Assembly (NCBI GenBank): GCA_964537205.1
Contig: CAZHZH010000022.1
Coordinates: 1-34,123 of the forward strand
Source of the DNA: Colivivens sp964537205
GTDB lineage: Bacteria > Bacteroidota > Bacteroidia > Bacteroidales > Bacteroidaceae
DNA length: 34,123 bases
Direction: 5' to 3'
Part shown: positions 16,583 to 24,197 of the stretch, piece by piece
Layout: each line of letters opens with the position of its first letter
How positions within the stretch are numbered: the first letter of the stretch is position 1
Position numbers and translations under genes: made by a program
The notes under the pieces: model-generated
The model's input: the letters and a program-made list of their open reading frames with translations, nothing else
Database searches by the model: none
What the model was told of the DNA's origin: nothing

Positions 16583-17596
16583 TTACGCATTTACCTTTGC
16601 CATGTGAGCGATGAGTTCAAGTACTTTGTTAGAATAACCGATCTCATTATCGTACCAGCTGACAACCTTTACGAATGTATCAGTGAGCGCGATACCAGCC
16701 TTAGCATCAAAGATTGATGTAAGAGTGCATCCAAGGAAGTCAGATGAAACGACAGCCTCGTCAGTATAACCAAGAACTCCCTTAAGTTCGCCTTCTGAAG
16801 CTTCCTTCATTGCAGCGCAGATCTCTTCATACTTAGCAGGCTTAGCGAGGTTGACTGTCAGGTCAACAACTGAAACGTCAAGAGTAGGAACACGCATTGA
16901 CATACCAGTCAGCTTGCCATTAAGTTCAGGGATAACCTTGCCAACAGCCTTAGCCGCACCAGTAGTAGAAGGTATGATGTTGCCAGAAGCGGCACGACCA
17001 CCACGCCAGTCTTTCAATGATGGACCGTCAACAGTCTTCTGAGTTGCTGTTGTAGAGTGAACAGTTGTCATAAGACCGTCCTTGATACCGAACTTGTCAT
17101 TCAGAACCTTGGCGATAGGAGCCAAACAGTTAGTTGTACAAGAAGCGTTGCTGACAAACTGAGTACCCTTTACGTACTTGTCGAAGTTAACACCACAAAC
17201 GAACATTGGAGTGTCGTCCTTTGAAGGAGCTGACATAACAACATACTTTGCACCAGCCTGGATGTGTGCCTGTGCTTTTTCCTTAGTAAGGAAAAGACCT
17301 GTAGACTCAACAACATACTCAGCGCCTACTTCGTCCCACTTCAAGTCTGCAGGGTTACGCTCTGCTGTTACACGGATAGACTTTCCATTTACGATAAGGA
17401 GAGACTTCTCAACGTCGGACTCGATAGTGCCGTTGAATGCACCATGCATAGTGTCGAACTTCAGCATGTATGCGAGGTAATCTACTGGACAGAGGTCATT
17501 AATACCTACAATTTCAATGTCATCGCGGTTTTGAGCTGCACGGAAAACGAAACGACCGATACGGCCAAATCCGTTAATACCAACTTTTGTTGCCAT
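16583..17596 (-). CDS. gap: Type I glyceraldehyde-3-phosphate dehydrogenase
   Basis: A 337-residue cytosolic glycolytic enzyme that oxidises glyceraldehyde 3-phosphate to 1,3-bisphosphoglycerate with NAD+. The N-terminal Rossmann motif is GINGFGRIGR, and GINDL with an acidic residue near 34 points to NAD rather than NADP preference. The active site is SNASCTTNCLAP with catalytic C153, followed by the conserved 'TTVHSTTATQ' histidine and the 'WRGGRAAS' phosphate loop. The C-terminal 'WYDNEIGYSNKVLEL' is standard. Length is normal. It is alone, divergent from mscL, with a TATCTTTG box at 17781-17788, a leader of about 180 nt and a hairpin terminator after the stop. No Shine-Dalgarno is seen before the ATG, as usual in this phylum for highly expressed genes. 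Confidence 0.98.
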   Translation of the reverse strand: MATKVGINGFGRIGRFVFRAAQNRDDIEIVGINDLCPVDYLAYMLKFDTMHGAFNGTIESDVEKSLLIVNGKSIRVTAERNPADLKWDEVGAEYVVESTGLFLTKEKAQAHIQAGAKYVVMSAPSKDDTPMFVCGVNFDKYVKGTQFVSNASCTTNCLAPIAKVLNDKFGIKDGLMTTVHSTTATQKTVDGPSLKDWRGGRAASGNIIPSTTGAAKAVGKVIPELNGKLTGMSMRVPTLDVSVVDLTVNLAKPAKYEEICAAMKEASEGELKGVLGYTDEAVVSSDFLGCTLTSIFDAKAGIALTDTFVKVVSWYDNEIGYSNKVLELIAHMAKVNA

Positions 17597-17780
17597 TTTC
17601 TTTAAAGTTAATTTGTTAATATAAAGTCTTAATTATAATATGTCTAAGCACATCAACCACAGTTACAATATTCTTTTGAGGATATGCATGCCACTAATAT
17701 AAGCATCAACACTATCACACAAAACACATTGACAACACGGTATCTAATTTTATTCATCTCATATCTATGCTTTCAGGCTG

Positions 17781-17788
17781 CAAAGATA
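17781..17788 (-). promoter_or_regulatory. Probable -7 box of gap
   Basis: The minus strand reads TATCTTTG, matching TAnnTTTG, 185 nt upstream of the GAPDH start. A good -33 TTTG is not visible at 19-21 nt. The long AT-rich leader is typical of strongly translated Bacteroidota genes (from general knowledge). Confidence 0.5.
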
Positions 17789-17925
17789 CAAAATAATTCA
17801 AGACGGATAAGCCGATGCAAGGATATTTTTTTCAAAACACATTCATTTTCACTATTTGGATAGGATTTGCAATATCTACTAAACAAAAATAAATGGCTTC
17901 GAGGCTATATTTATTTAAAAATTGC

Positions 17926-17933
17926 TACCTTTG
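17926..17933 (+). promoter_or_regulatory. Probable -7 box of mscL
   Basis: TACCTTTG matches TAnnTTTG, 43 nt upstream of the mscL start. The -33 region is weak. Confidence 0.55.
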
Positions 17934-17976
17934 CAACTGATTTTGTAACCAAACATAATAAAATTATATAGTACGT

Positions 17977-18432
17977 ATGAAAAAGTTTATTCAGGAATTC
18001 AAGGAATTCGCACTCAAGGGAAACGTGATGGATATGGCTATCGGTGTAATCATCGGTGGCGCGTTTGGGAAAATCGTGTCTTCAATCGTCGCTGATATCA
18101 TCATGCCTCCACTCAACCTGCTATTGTCAGGCACCGACACCGGTAATCTAAAATGGGTGTTGCGCGACGCGTCGGAAGAGAAGTTGAACAACGCGGGCGA
18201 AGTCATATCCCCCGCCGTTTCTGAAATCGCAATCAACTATGGCGCGTTCATTCAGAACTGTATCGATTTCATTATTATCGCATTCATCATCTTCCTAATG
18301 GTCAAAGGCATTGCCAAGTTGTCGAGCATTCGCAAGAAAGAAGAGCAAAAAGCAGAAGAAGCCCCTGCCGCTCCAAGTAAGGAAGAAGTACTGCTTACCG
18401 AAATACGAGACATACTCAAGGAGAAGAAATAA
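17977..18432 (+). CDS. mscL: Large-conductance mechanosensitive channel MscL
   Basis: A 151-residue inner-membrane channel that opens on membrane tension to release solutes during osmotic downshock, acting as a homopentamer. Features in order: the amphipathic N-terminal helix 'MKKFIQEFKEFALKGNVMDM', TM1 'AIGVIIGGAFGKIVSSIVAD' containing the small-residue pore constriction, a periplasmic loop (about 48-85), TM2 'FIIIAFIIFLMVKG', and a charged cytoplasmic C-terminal helix rich in K/E with an alanine-proline stretch. Length is slightly above the usual 130-145 because of the loop and tail. It is monocistronic and divergent from gap. Confidence 0.97.
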   Translation: MKKFIQEFKEFALKGNVMDMAIGVIIGGAFGKIVSSIVADIIMPPLNLLLSGTDTGNLKWVLRDASEEKLNNAGEVISPAVSEIAINYGAFIQNCIDFIIIAFIIFLMVKGIAKLSSIRKKEEQKAEEAPAAPSKEEVLLTEIRDILKEKK

Positions 18433-18438
18433 TGTAAT

Positions 18439-18487
18439 GTGGCATGGCGCAGCGCCGCCACCACAAGTCATACTCCTTTTTTATTTT
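18439..18487 (+). terminator. Possible mscL terminator
   Basis: GTGGC (18439-18443) pairs with GCCAC (18457-18461) around an inner GGCG/CGCC stem. The T-rich tract (18477-18487) starts about 15 nt later rather than directly after the stem, so this is only a weak terminator call. It begins 7 nt after the mscL stop. Confidence 0.4.
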
Positions 18488-18496
18488 TATACACAT

Positions 18497-18531
18497 AATC
18501 CCCACCAGAATGCAGATGTAAGGCGGGGATT
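18497..18531. repeat. Inverted repeat upstream of panC
   Basis: AATCCCC-A-CC and GG-C-GGGGATT pair over nine positions with one mismatch around a loop of about 15 nt. It lies between mscL and the panC promoter box and could be a transcript end or a regulatory hairpin. Confidence 0.4.
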
Positions 18532-18597
18532 TGTGCATTTCGACCACTCAAAAACAAAAAACCCGTCGTTTTCGTTCCCCGTCTCGTTTTATATTCA

Positions 18598-18605
18598 TAA
18601 CTTTG
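18598..18605 (+). promoter_or_regulatory. Probable -7 box of panCD
   Basis: TAACTTTG matches TAnnTTTG, 33 nt upstream of the panC ATG at 18639. This position also argues against the longer open frame that begins at 18531. Confidence 0.5.
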
Positions 18606-18638
18606 CACTGCTTTTTTGAAAAACAATTGTTGATCAAA

Positions 18639-19523
18639 ATGAAAGTTGTACATACGATTACAGAATTGAAAGGCCTGCTTGGCACTTTCAGAAAAGAAGG
18701 GAAGTCGGTAGGACTGGTTCCGACTATGGGCGCATTGCATAATGGTCATGCGTCTCTTGTTCGTCGTAGTCTTACAGAAAACGATGTTACTGTTGTCAGC
18801 ATATTCGTTAATCCAACACAGTTCAACGACAAGAACGACCTTGCCAAATATCCACGCACGTTAAAATCAGACTGCAAACTTCTTGAGTCGATCCTCAATC
18901 ATGTCAGCCAGACCAAACCGGGTTGCGAGTTGGTCGCCTTCGCTCCGTCAGTGGAGGAAATATACCCTGAGCCTGATACACGCAAATTCAGCTATCCGCC
19001 GACCGACGAGGTTATGGAAGGACACTATCGCCCTGGACACTTCAACGGCGTATGTCAAGTGGTAAGCAAGCTCTTTATGATAGTGGAACCCGACAAGGCA
19101 TACTTCGGAGAGAAAGACTTCCAGCAAATCGCCGTCATCAAGCGCATGGTGGCAGACAAGAAGTACCCGCTCGAAATTTGCCCGTGTCCTATCGTACGTG
19201 AAGCAGACGGACTTGCCCTGTCAAGCCGCAACAGCCTGCTGTCTGACAGCGAACGCAAGACTGCGCTCAACATATCCAGAACATTGTTTGCCAGTCTTGA
19301 ATACGCAAAGAACCATTCATTGGAAGAAACGAGGCAATGGGTAGCTGACCAAGTGAACGCAGTTGACGGACTTGAGGTCCAATATTATGAGATAGTTGAC
19401 GGAAACACACTTGAAAGCCTTAAGACATGGGACGACTCGAACTACATCGTTGGATGCATCACAGTCTTCTGCGGTTCCATTCCTGTAAGGCTTATTGACA
19501 ATATAAAGTATAAGACATGTTGA
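18639..19523 (+). CDS. panC: Pantothenate synthetase
   Basis: A 294-residue cytosolic enzyme that condenses pantoate and beta-alanine using ATP, the last step of vitamin B5 synthesis. It belongs to the cytidylyltransferase/HIGH superfamily: PTMGALHNGHASLV holds the HxGH nucleotide motif, followed by 'VVSIFVNPTQFNDKNDLAKY' (substrate loop), 'YFGEKDFQQ' and the KMSKS-equivalent 'LALSSRNSLLS'. Length is normal. The frame is open from 18531, but the first 36 residues look non-coding and would cross the promoter; the ATG at 18639 (MKVVHTITEL) is the family's usual start. The stop overlaps the panD start by 7 nt, so the two are translationally coupled, and panD supplies the beta-alanine that PanC uses. 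Confidence 0.97.
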   Translation: MKVVHTITELKGLLGTFRKEGKSVGLVPTMGALHNGHASLVRRSLTENDVTVVSIFVNPTQFNDKNDLAKYPRTLKSDCKLLESILNHVSQTKPGCELVAFAPSVEEIYPEPDTRKFSYPPTDEVMEGHYRPGHFNGVCQVVSKLFMIVEPDKAYFGEKDFQQIAVIKRMVADKKYPLEICPCPIVREADGLALSSRNSLLSDSERKTALNISRTLFASLEYAKNHSLEETRQWVADQVNAVDGLEVQYYEIVDGNTLESLKTWDDSNYIVGCITVFCGSIPVRLIDNIKYKTC

Positions 19524-19864
19524 TTGAAGTTCTGAAATCTAAAATCCATTGTGCTACAATTACCGAGGCAAACCTGCATTATATGGGTAGCATTACCATC
19601 GACGAGGACCTTATGGACAAGGCGAATCTAATATCAGGCGAGAAAGTGGCAATTGTTGACAACAACAATGGAGAACGTTTCGAGACATATATTATTAAAG
19701 GCGAACGCGGAAGCGGATGCGTATGCCTGAATGGCGCGGCAGCCCGCAAGGTCCAAGTAGGCGACATTTGCATTATCATGTCATACGCCCTGATGGATTT
19801 TGAAGAAGCGAAGAAGTTCAAGCCGACGATAATCTTCCCCAACGAGAATAACAAAGTGGAATAA
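19517..19864 (+). CDS. panD: Aspartate 1-decarboxylase (proenzyme)
   Basis: A 115-residue pyruvoyl-dependent enzyme that makes beta-alanine from aspartate. The opening 'MLIEVLKSKIHCATITEANL' and 'HYMGSITID' are diagnostic. The proenzyme cleaves itself between G24 and S25, and S25 becomes the pyruvoyl group. 'ISGEKVAIVDNNNGERFETY' and 'NGAAARKVQVGD' complete the fold. Length is typical (about 115-125), suggesting the usual homotetramer. It overlaps panC by 7 nt, and a strong intrinsic terminator follows 86 nt downstream, so panC-panD is a complete two-gene unit. panB is not in this window. Confidence 0.97.
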   Translation: MLIEVLKSKIHCATITEANLHYMGSITIDEDLMDKANLISGEKVAIVDNNNGERFETYIIKGERGSGCVCLNGAAARKVQVGDICIIMSYALMDFEEAKKFKPTIIFPNENNKVE

Positions 19865-19950
19865 CACTTCATTGTTCTCTTCCTTGTCCGCATATCCACA
19901 GCGCATTCCAATACGAGCCACATCATTAACATGGGACAGAATCATAGATT

Positions 19951-19987
19951 GCATGAAGTAATAATTCATTATTTCATGCATTTTTTT
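19951..19987 (+). terminator. Intrinsic terminator of panCD
   Basis: GCATGAAGTAAT (19951-19962) pairs with ATTATTTCATGC (19968-19979) over 12 positions including one G-U pair, with a 5-nt loop. It is followed by A and seven T (19981-19987). This is the clearest plus-strand terminator in the window. Confidence 0.8.
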
Positions 19988-20020
19988 GTTTAGTTATCAA
20001 CATTTATTAATAATAATCAT

Positions 20021-20028
20021 TATCTTTG
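20021..20028 (+). promoter_or_regulatory. Probable -7 box of the secreted-protein operon
   Basis: TATCTTTG matches TAnnTTTG, 26 nt upstream of the C10 protease start at 20054 and just after the panD terminator. A -33 TTTG is not evident. Confidence 0.55.
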
Positions 20029-20053
20029 CATCTATAACTAATACGAATATCTT

Positions 20054-23038
20054 ATGCATTCAAGGAACTGCTTATTAACGCTGTTGTTGTTGACAATGTG
20101 TACTGCAGCAAGAGCACAACAAATCGACATTGCCGATGCGACAAAGGCAGCTCGAAACTTTTGGATAAAGAGCTCCATAGAACAAAGAAAGGTTCGGCAA
20201 GACTTTGAGATCGAACTGTCATACACTGCCAAGACAGACGACGAGGTTCAATTCTACATCTTCAACAGTGCTGACGGTTTCGTTATTGTCAGTGGCGACC
20301 AATGCACAGAATCCATACTCGGCTACAGTGAGTCGGGAACATTCAGCTATGACGACGCGCCAGAGAATTTCAAGTGGTGGCTGAACCAGTATAGTTCGCA
20401 AATCCATGCGGCCATAGCGACAGGACGGAAAGCGGCAAAAGAATACAGATTAGCGTCAAAGGCGGATGTGACCCCTCTCTTAACCACTCAATGGAATCAG
20501 TTCGCTCCATACAACGGGAAACTGGCTAATTCAAACTATGCGACAGGCTGCGTAGCTACTGCAATGGCTCAAGTGATGAAATACTACAACTACCCTGCCG
20601 CCAGTACATACAACACTTACAGCTGGGACAACATGCTCGACACATACACGGCCGGACTGTACACTCAGGCACAAGCCGACGCAGTGGCAACGCTGATGTA
20701 CGATGCCGGCCTGTCAGTAAACATGTCCTATGGGACGACATCAAGCGCGTCTGTCAGGTCGGTTACATCCGCCTTGGTGAACCAATTCTCGTACGATGCG
20801 GCAATACAATTTGCAGATCGTGATTACTATTCAGACTCTGAGTGGGAAGACCTATTGTTCAACGAGATTGTTAATGGACGGCCCGTTATTTACGGAGGTT
20901 CATCAGGCTCTTCGGGTCATGCCTTCATTGTAGATGGTTATCAGTCGTCATCAGACAAGTTCCACATCAACTGGGGATGGGGCGGTTACTGCGACGGCTA
21001 CTTCCTCGTTACTGGTACGGGAGCCTTGGCTCCTGGTGGCAGCGGTGCCGGCGGTGCCGGTGTAGACGCCGCATACACCAGCAACCAGCAAATAGTAATT
21101 GGAATGCAACCCGACTGCGACAATCCCGCTACTGAATCAGCCGTGGCAAGTGCATTTGCCCTGCAATCTTCCTCGCTAACCAATGGAGAGACCTTGACAT
21201 TCAGCCTCACATTCTATAACATAGCCGACAATACAACCACATTCAATGTAGGACTAAAGCTTGTGAACCAATCAACCAATGTAGTCACTTATATTCCGTA
21301 TTCATCCCAAAGTTTTACTCTCGGGTTAAATCAAGGGGTCAGCGACGGAGGTAATGGATTTAGAGTCTCAACCATAGGCTTGGCCGACGGTACATACGAC
21401 GTAACCCCAGTATTTAAGAATCGCTACAGCGTTTGGACCGACATTCGCACAAGCCAGTCTGTCAGCCAGCAGACACTGACCATAACTCCTGCCACCTCCG
21501 GACTGTCTGTCGCATATTTGCCGGAATTCGGCAAAGAAGGCAATAACAACTACGTGACATTGAGCGACTACAGCCTCCATGTCGGCATAAAGAACAATTC
21601 AAGTTCGAATATCAGCGCACGCTTGATCGCTTGGATATTTCCAGCCTCAGGAGGTACAAGCCTTGGATATTACGACTTGGGGACCAAGACATATAACGCA
21701 GGCGAAACTACTGAGATAACAATCGACGAGATACAGAATTATACGCTGGTGGAAGGAGAAAGATACACAATCATGTTGCAAGACTATACCAACAACACCA
21801 CTTTGCTTTCATACTACATCTCATATTTCACAGTGGTTCCAGAGACATCATTCGATTTTGTACTGCCGTCATCTCGTTGGAGTACAATATGCCTGCCTTT
21901 CTCTGCCGACATTCCGTCGGGATTAACCCTGTACTCTGCGGCATCTTATACCGACGCGAAACTTAATTATGAGAAAGCGACGACCATCGAGATGAATACT
22001 CCATATATAGTTACCGGAACCCCTGGCACATACACATTCACAGGTCCGGCAACTCCTGAGGGAACATATCAGGACGGACTCCTTATTGGTACGACGGCAG
22101 CAGGCACTGAGGCCAACTCCGGAAGTTATATTCTGCAAAGCGTGCCAAACAAGAGCATGGGGTTTGTGAAGACGAGCAGCCGCACGACAATCGACCAGTA
22201 CAGCGCCTACATGAAAATCAACGACGCCAGTTCTTCAGTCTACTTCGCCGACCCTTCATACAACCCTACGATTGACATGGGCGACCTGAACGAAGACTTT
22301 AAGGTCGATGTCAATGATTACACAGGAATGGTAAGCATGATTTTGGAAACTGACGAGGGACAATTCAGCCTCACCTACGCCGACTTCAACTCAAACGGCT
22401 TCGCTGATGTTGCCGACTTGACATCCCTTGTAAACGTCATCATGGGCGTAACGACCACCAAGGTACGCAAGGCACAAATTATCGCCATGCCAAATACATA
22501 CGGGTTGTCGGCAAACGCATTCGCCCTTCCTAATGGGACTCAAATCAATTTGGACTTTAAGCAGGAAAGCTTAACCGACGAAATCACTAATTTACAGCTT
22601 GAAGTTCACCTGCCTGACGGCATAACTCTTGAAGACGTTGAGGGAGGTTCGATGATCAGCCGCCACACATTAAGTGTCGCACATTCCGAAGGCACAAATA
22701 CATACCACATCATGGTACACTCGGCCGCCAACAGAACATTTGACGGGACTGATGGAAACCTGCTTTCCCTCATACTCAATACAGAAGGGGCGGATGACCA
22801 AGCGGCAAACTATATATATATAAATAAGGTGTATGCTTCACTGCCCGATGCGACATTGGTACAACTCGCCGACATAGAAGTAAGTGCGACAGCAGACGAA
22901 GCCACTGCTGTTGATTATGTCGACTACAATAATTCCAACGACAAAAACGCCGACATCTACGACTTGACCGGCAAGAAGGTAAGCAAGATGGGCAAGGGAC
23001 TTTATATTATAGGTGGCAAAAAAGTATATAACAAGTAA
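20054..23038 (+). CDS. Secreted C10-family cysteine protease (interpain/streptopain-like) with dockerin-like and cohesin-like modules
   Basis: A 994-residue protein with a signal peptide (about 1-21, ARA-QQ). Residues about 25-135 look like the Spi-type propeptide ('DGFVIVSGDQCTESILGYSE'). The catalytic domain (about 138-350) has YATGCVATAMAQVMKYYNYP with nucleophile C166, SSGHAFIVDG with H289, and 'HINWGWGG'. Beta-rich domains follow (about 360-740), then two dockerin-like segments ('GDLNEDFKVDVNDYTGMV' and 'ADFNSNGFADVADLTSLV', about 743-800), a cohesin-like beta sandwich (about 825-945, 'LQLEVHLPDGITLEDV') and a tail 'DIYDLTGKKVSKMGKGLYI' typical of Bacteroidota surface or type IX-sorted proteins. 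Prevotella interpain A is the best-known relative. It likely acts outside the cell on host or dietary protein. It leads a three-gene operon; the next start is 11 nt away. Confidence 0.93.
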   Translation: MHSRNCLLTLLLLTMCTAARAQQIDIADATKAARNFWIKSSIEQRKVRQDFEIELSYTAKTDDEVQFYIFNSADGFVIVSGDQCTESILGYSESGTFSYDDAPENFKWWLNQYSSQIHAAIATGRKAAKEYRLASKADVTPLLTTQWNQFAPYNGKLANSNYATGCVATAMAQVMKYYNYPAASTYNTYSWDNMLDTYTAGLYTQAQADAVATLMYDAGLSVNMSYGTTSSASVRSVTSALVNQFSYDAAIQFADRDYYSDSEWEDLLFNEIVNGRPVIYGGSSGSSGHAFIVDGYQSSSDKFHINWGWGGYCDGYFLVTGTGALAPGGSGAGGAGVDAAYTSNQQIVIGMQPDCDNPATESAVASAFALQSSSLTNGETLTFSLTFYNIADNTTTFNVGLKLVNQSTNVVTYIPYSSQSFTLGLNQGVSDGGNGFRVSTIGLADGTYDVTPVFKNRYSVWTDIRTSQSVSQQTLTITPATSGLSVAYLPEFGKEGNNNYVTLSDYSLHVGIKNNSSSNISARLIAWIFPASGGTSLGYYDLGTKTYNAGETTEITIDEIQNYTLVEGERYTIMLQDYTNNTTLLSYYISYFTVVPETSFDFVLPSSRWSTICLPFSADIPSGLTLYSAASYTDAKLNYEKATTIEMNTPYIVTGTPGTYTFTGPATPEGTYQDGLLIGTTAAGTEANSGSYILQSVPNKSMGFVKTSSRTTIDQYSAYMKINDASSSVYFADPSYNPTIDMGDLNEDFKVDVNDYTGMVSMILETDEGQFSLTYADFNSNGFADVADLTSLVNVIMGVTTTKVRKAQIIAMPNTYGLSANAFALPNGTQINLDFKQESLTDEITNLQLEVHLPDGITLEDVEGGSMISRHTLSVAHSEGTNTYHIMVHSAANRTFDGTDGNLLSLILNTEGADDQAANYIYINKVYASLPDATLVQLADIEVSATADEATAVDYVDYNNSNDKNADIYDLTGKKVSKMGKGLYIIGGKKVYNK
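22277..23038 (+). repeat. C-terminal dockerin/cohesin-like/tail module, copy 1
   Basis: The last roughly 253 residues of the C10 protease are homologous end to end with the last roughly 255 residues of the CotH protein (28363-29128). Shared landmarks are MGD-x-N, 'TDEG-x-FSL', 'ADFN-x-NG-x-ADV-x-DLTSLV', 'LPDGI', 'YASL-x-DATLV' and the tail IYD-x-(T/S)G(K/R)-(K/R)V. DNA identity is clearly lower than protein similarity, so this is not a recent duplication. Confidence 0.8.
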
Positions 23039-23049
23039 ATTCTGTTTGT

Positions 23050-24197
23050 ATGAAAAAAATATATAGCTTCATTATCATGCTCTTGGCGTTCAGCGCCAAA
23101 GTATGCGCGGCAAACGAATTGTCAATAAGCGATGTGTCCGCCTATGCGGGCAACACCGTCACATTGGACATTTTGTTGACCAACGACGCGACAATATCAG
23201 GCGTACAGTTCGACCTGTTCCTCCCCGATGGAGTGACAATGACAAGTGTGTCACTTGCCGGACGCACTACTTCCACCAACCATTCAACGTTGGAAACATC
23301 TCATCCCAGTACAGGGGGTACACGCATTCTGTGTGCATCTCCAAGTAACGCTACATTCAGCGGCAACTCAGGAGCTATCCTGTCAGTTACACTCGACATC
23401 GCAAGTTCAGTTGCCGTGGGCGACTATTCTATAGAACTGCAGAAGGTGGTGCTGTCGACTGAGAAATCTGTGTCATACAGCCAATCGTCGGTAAAGTCCA
23501 CACTTCATGTGCTTGACCCAACCGTATACGTGACAGGCATAAGCTTGAACAAGTCTGCATTGTCACTCTACACAGGTGATTCTGAAACACTGCAAGCCAC
23601 CATAACCCCATCAGACGCGACAACCAAGACCGTCACATGGACCAGTTCAAAAACAAGTGTGGCTACAGTGACTAATGGAATCGTTACCGCTGTAGGAGCN
23701 NNNNNNNNNNNNNNNNNNNNNNNNNNNNNNNNNNNNNNNNNNNNNNNNNNNNNNNNNNNNNNNNNNNNNNNNNNNNNNNNNNNNNNNNNNNNNNNNNNNT
23801 GACGGTTACAGGCAGCTTCACTGTGAACAGTTACAAATTGACCTACATGGTCGATGGAGCTGAATACGCTTCCTACGACATTGAATACGGTGCGTCAATC
23901 ACTTTGATTGATAATCCGGAGAAAGAAGGCTACACATTCTCTGGTTGGAGTGACGCACCTGCGACAATGCCGTCACACGATGTTCAGATTACCGGAACGT
24001 TTGAAGCAGTCCCGGCCTTTGCGACAGAAGACGTTAACCACGACGGACTTGTCGATACACAAGACGTACTTGATGTCTACAACTTTATGCAAAACGCCAC
24101 AGCTGGAGAAACAAATCCTACCCTGGATGTAAATAATGATGGAAATGTCGACACACAAGATGTGCTTGCCATATATGATTATATAAGTAAAAACTAA
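23050..24197 (+). CDS. Secreted cohesin-like/BIg2/InlB-repeat/dockerin protein, interrupted by an assembly gap
   Basis: Before the gap: a signal peptide (about 1-20, VCA-ANE), a cohesin-like beta sandwich (about 22-155, 'SGVQFDLFLPDGVTMTSV') and the start of a BIg2 domain ('VTGISLNKSALSLYTGDSET', 'WTSSKTSVATV'). After the gap: a Listeria-Bacteroides/InlB-type B repeat ('GYTFSGWSD') and a C-terminal pair of calcium-loop dockerin repeats (DVNHDGLVDTQDVLDVYNFM and DVNNDGNVDTQDVLAIYDYI), ending SKN. Both halves are in one orientation between two operon partners, so one gene is likely. With 100 N the frame breaks (TGA at 23800), but a true gap length of 3n+2 restores it. Repeats inside the gap may explain the assembly failure. 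It starts 11 nt after the protease; its stop overlaps the next ATG (TAATG). A scaffold or adhesin is inferred. Confidence 0.75.
23700..23799. other. Assembly gap of exactly 100 N
   Basis: A placeholder run inside the second gene of the secreted-protein operon, after the start of a BIg2 domain and before an InlB-type repeat. Repetitive Ig-like or InlB-like units are the likely reason for the break. As written it makes an artificial frameshift. Confidence 0.95.

Larger units (their letters stand above)
17597..17976. other. Divergent intergenic region between gap and mscL
   Basis: 380 nt without a gene. It contains the gap promoter box (minus, 17781-17788) and its long leader, plus the mscL promoter box (plus, 17926-17933). 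No ORF or strong hairpin was seen in the remainder. Confidence 0.6.

Noticed and set aside
18531..18638. 36-residue N-terminal extension of panC
   Set aside because: It crosses the TAACTTTG promoter box at 18598, and PanC proteins start at the MKVVHTI-type sequence.
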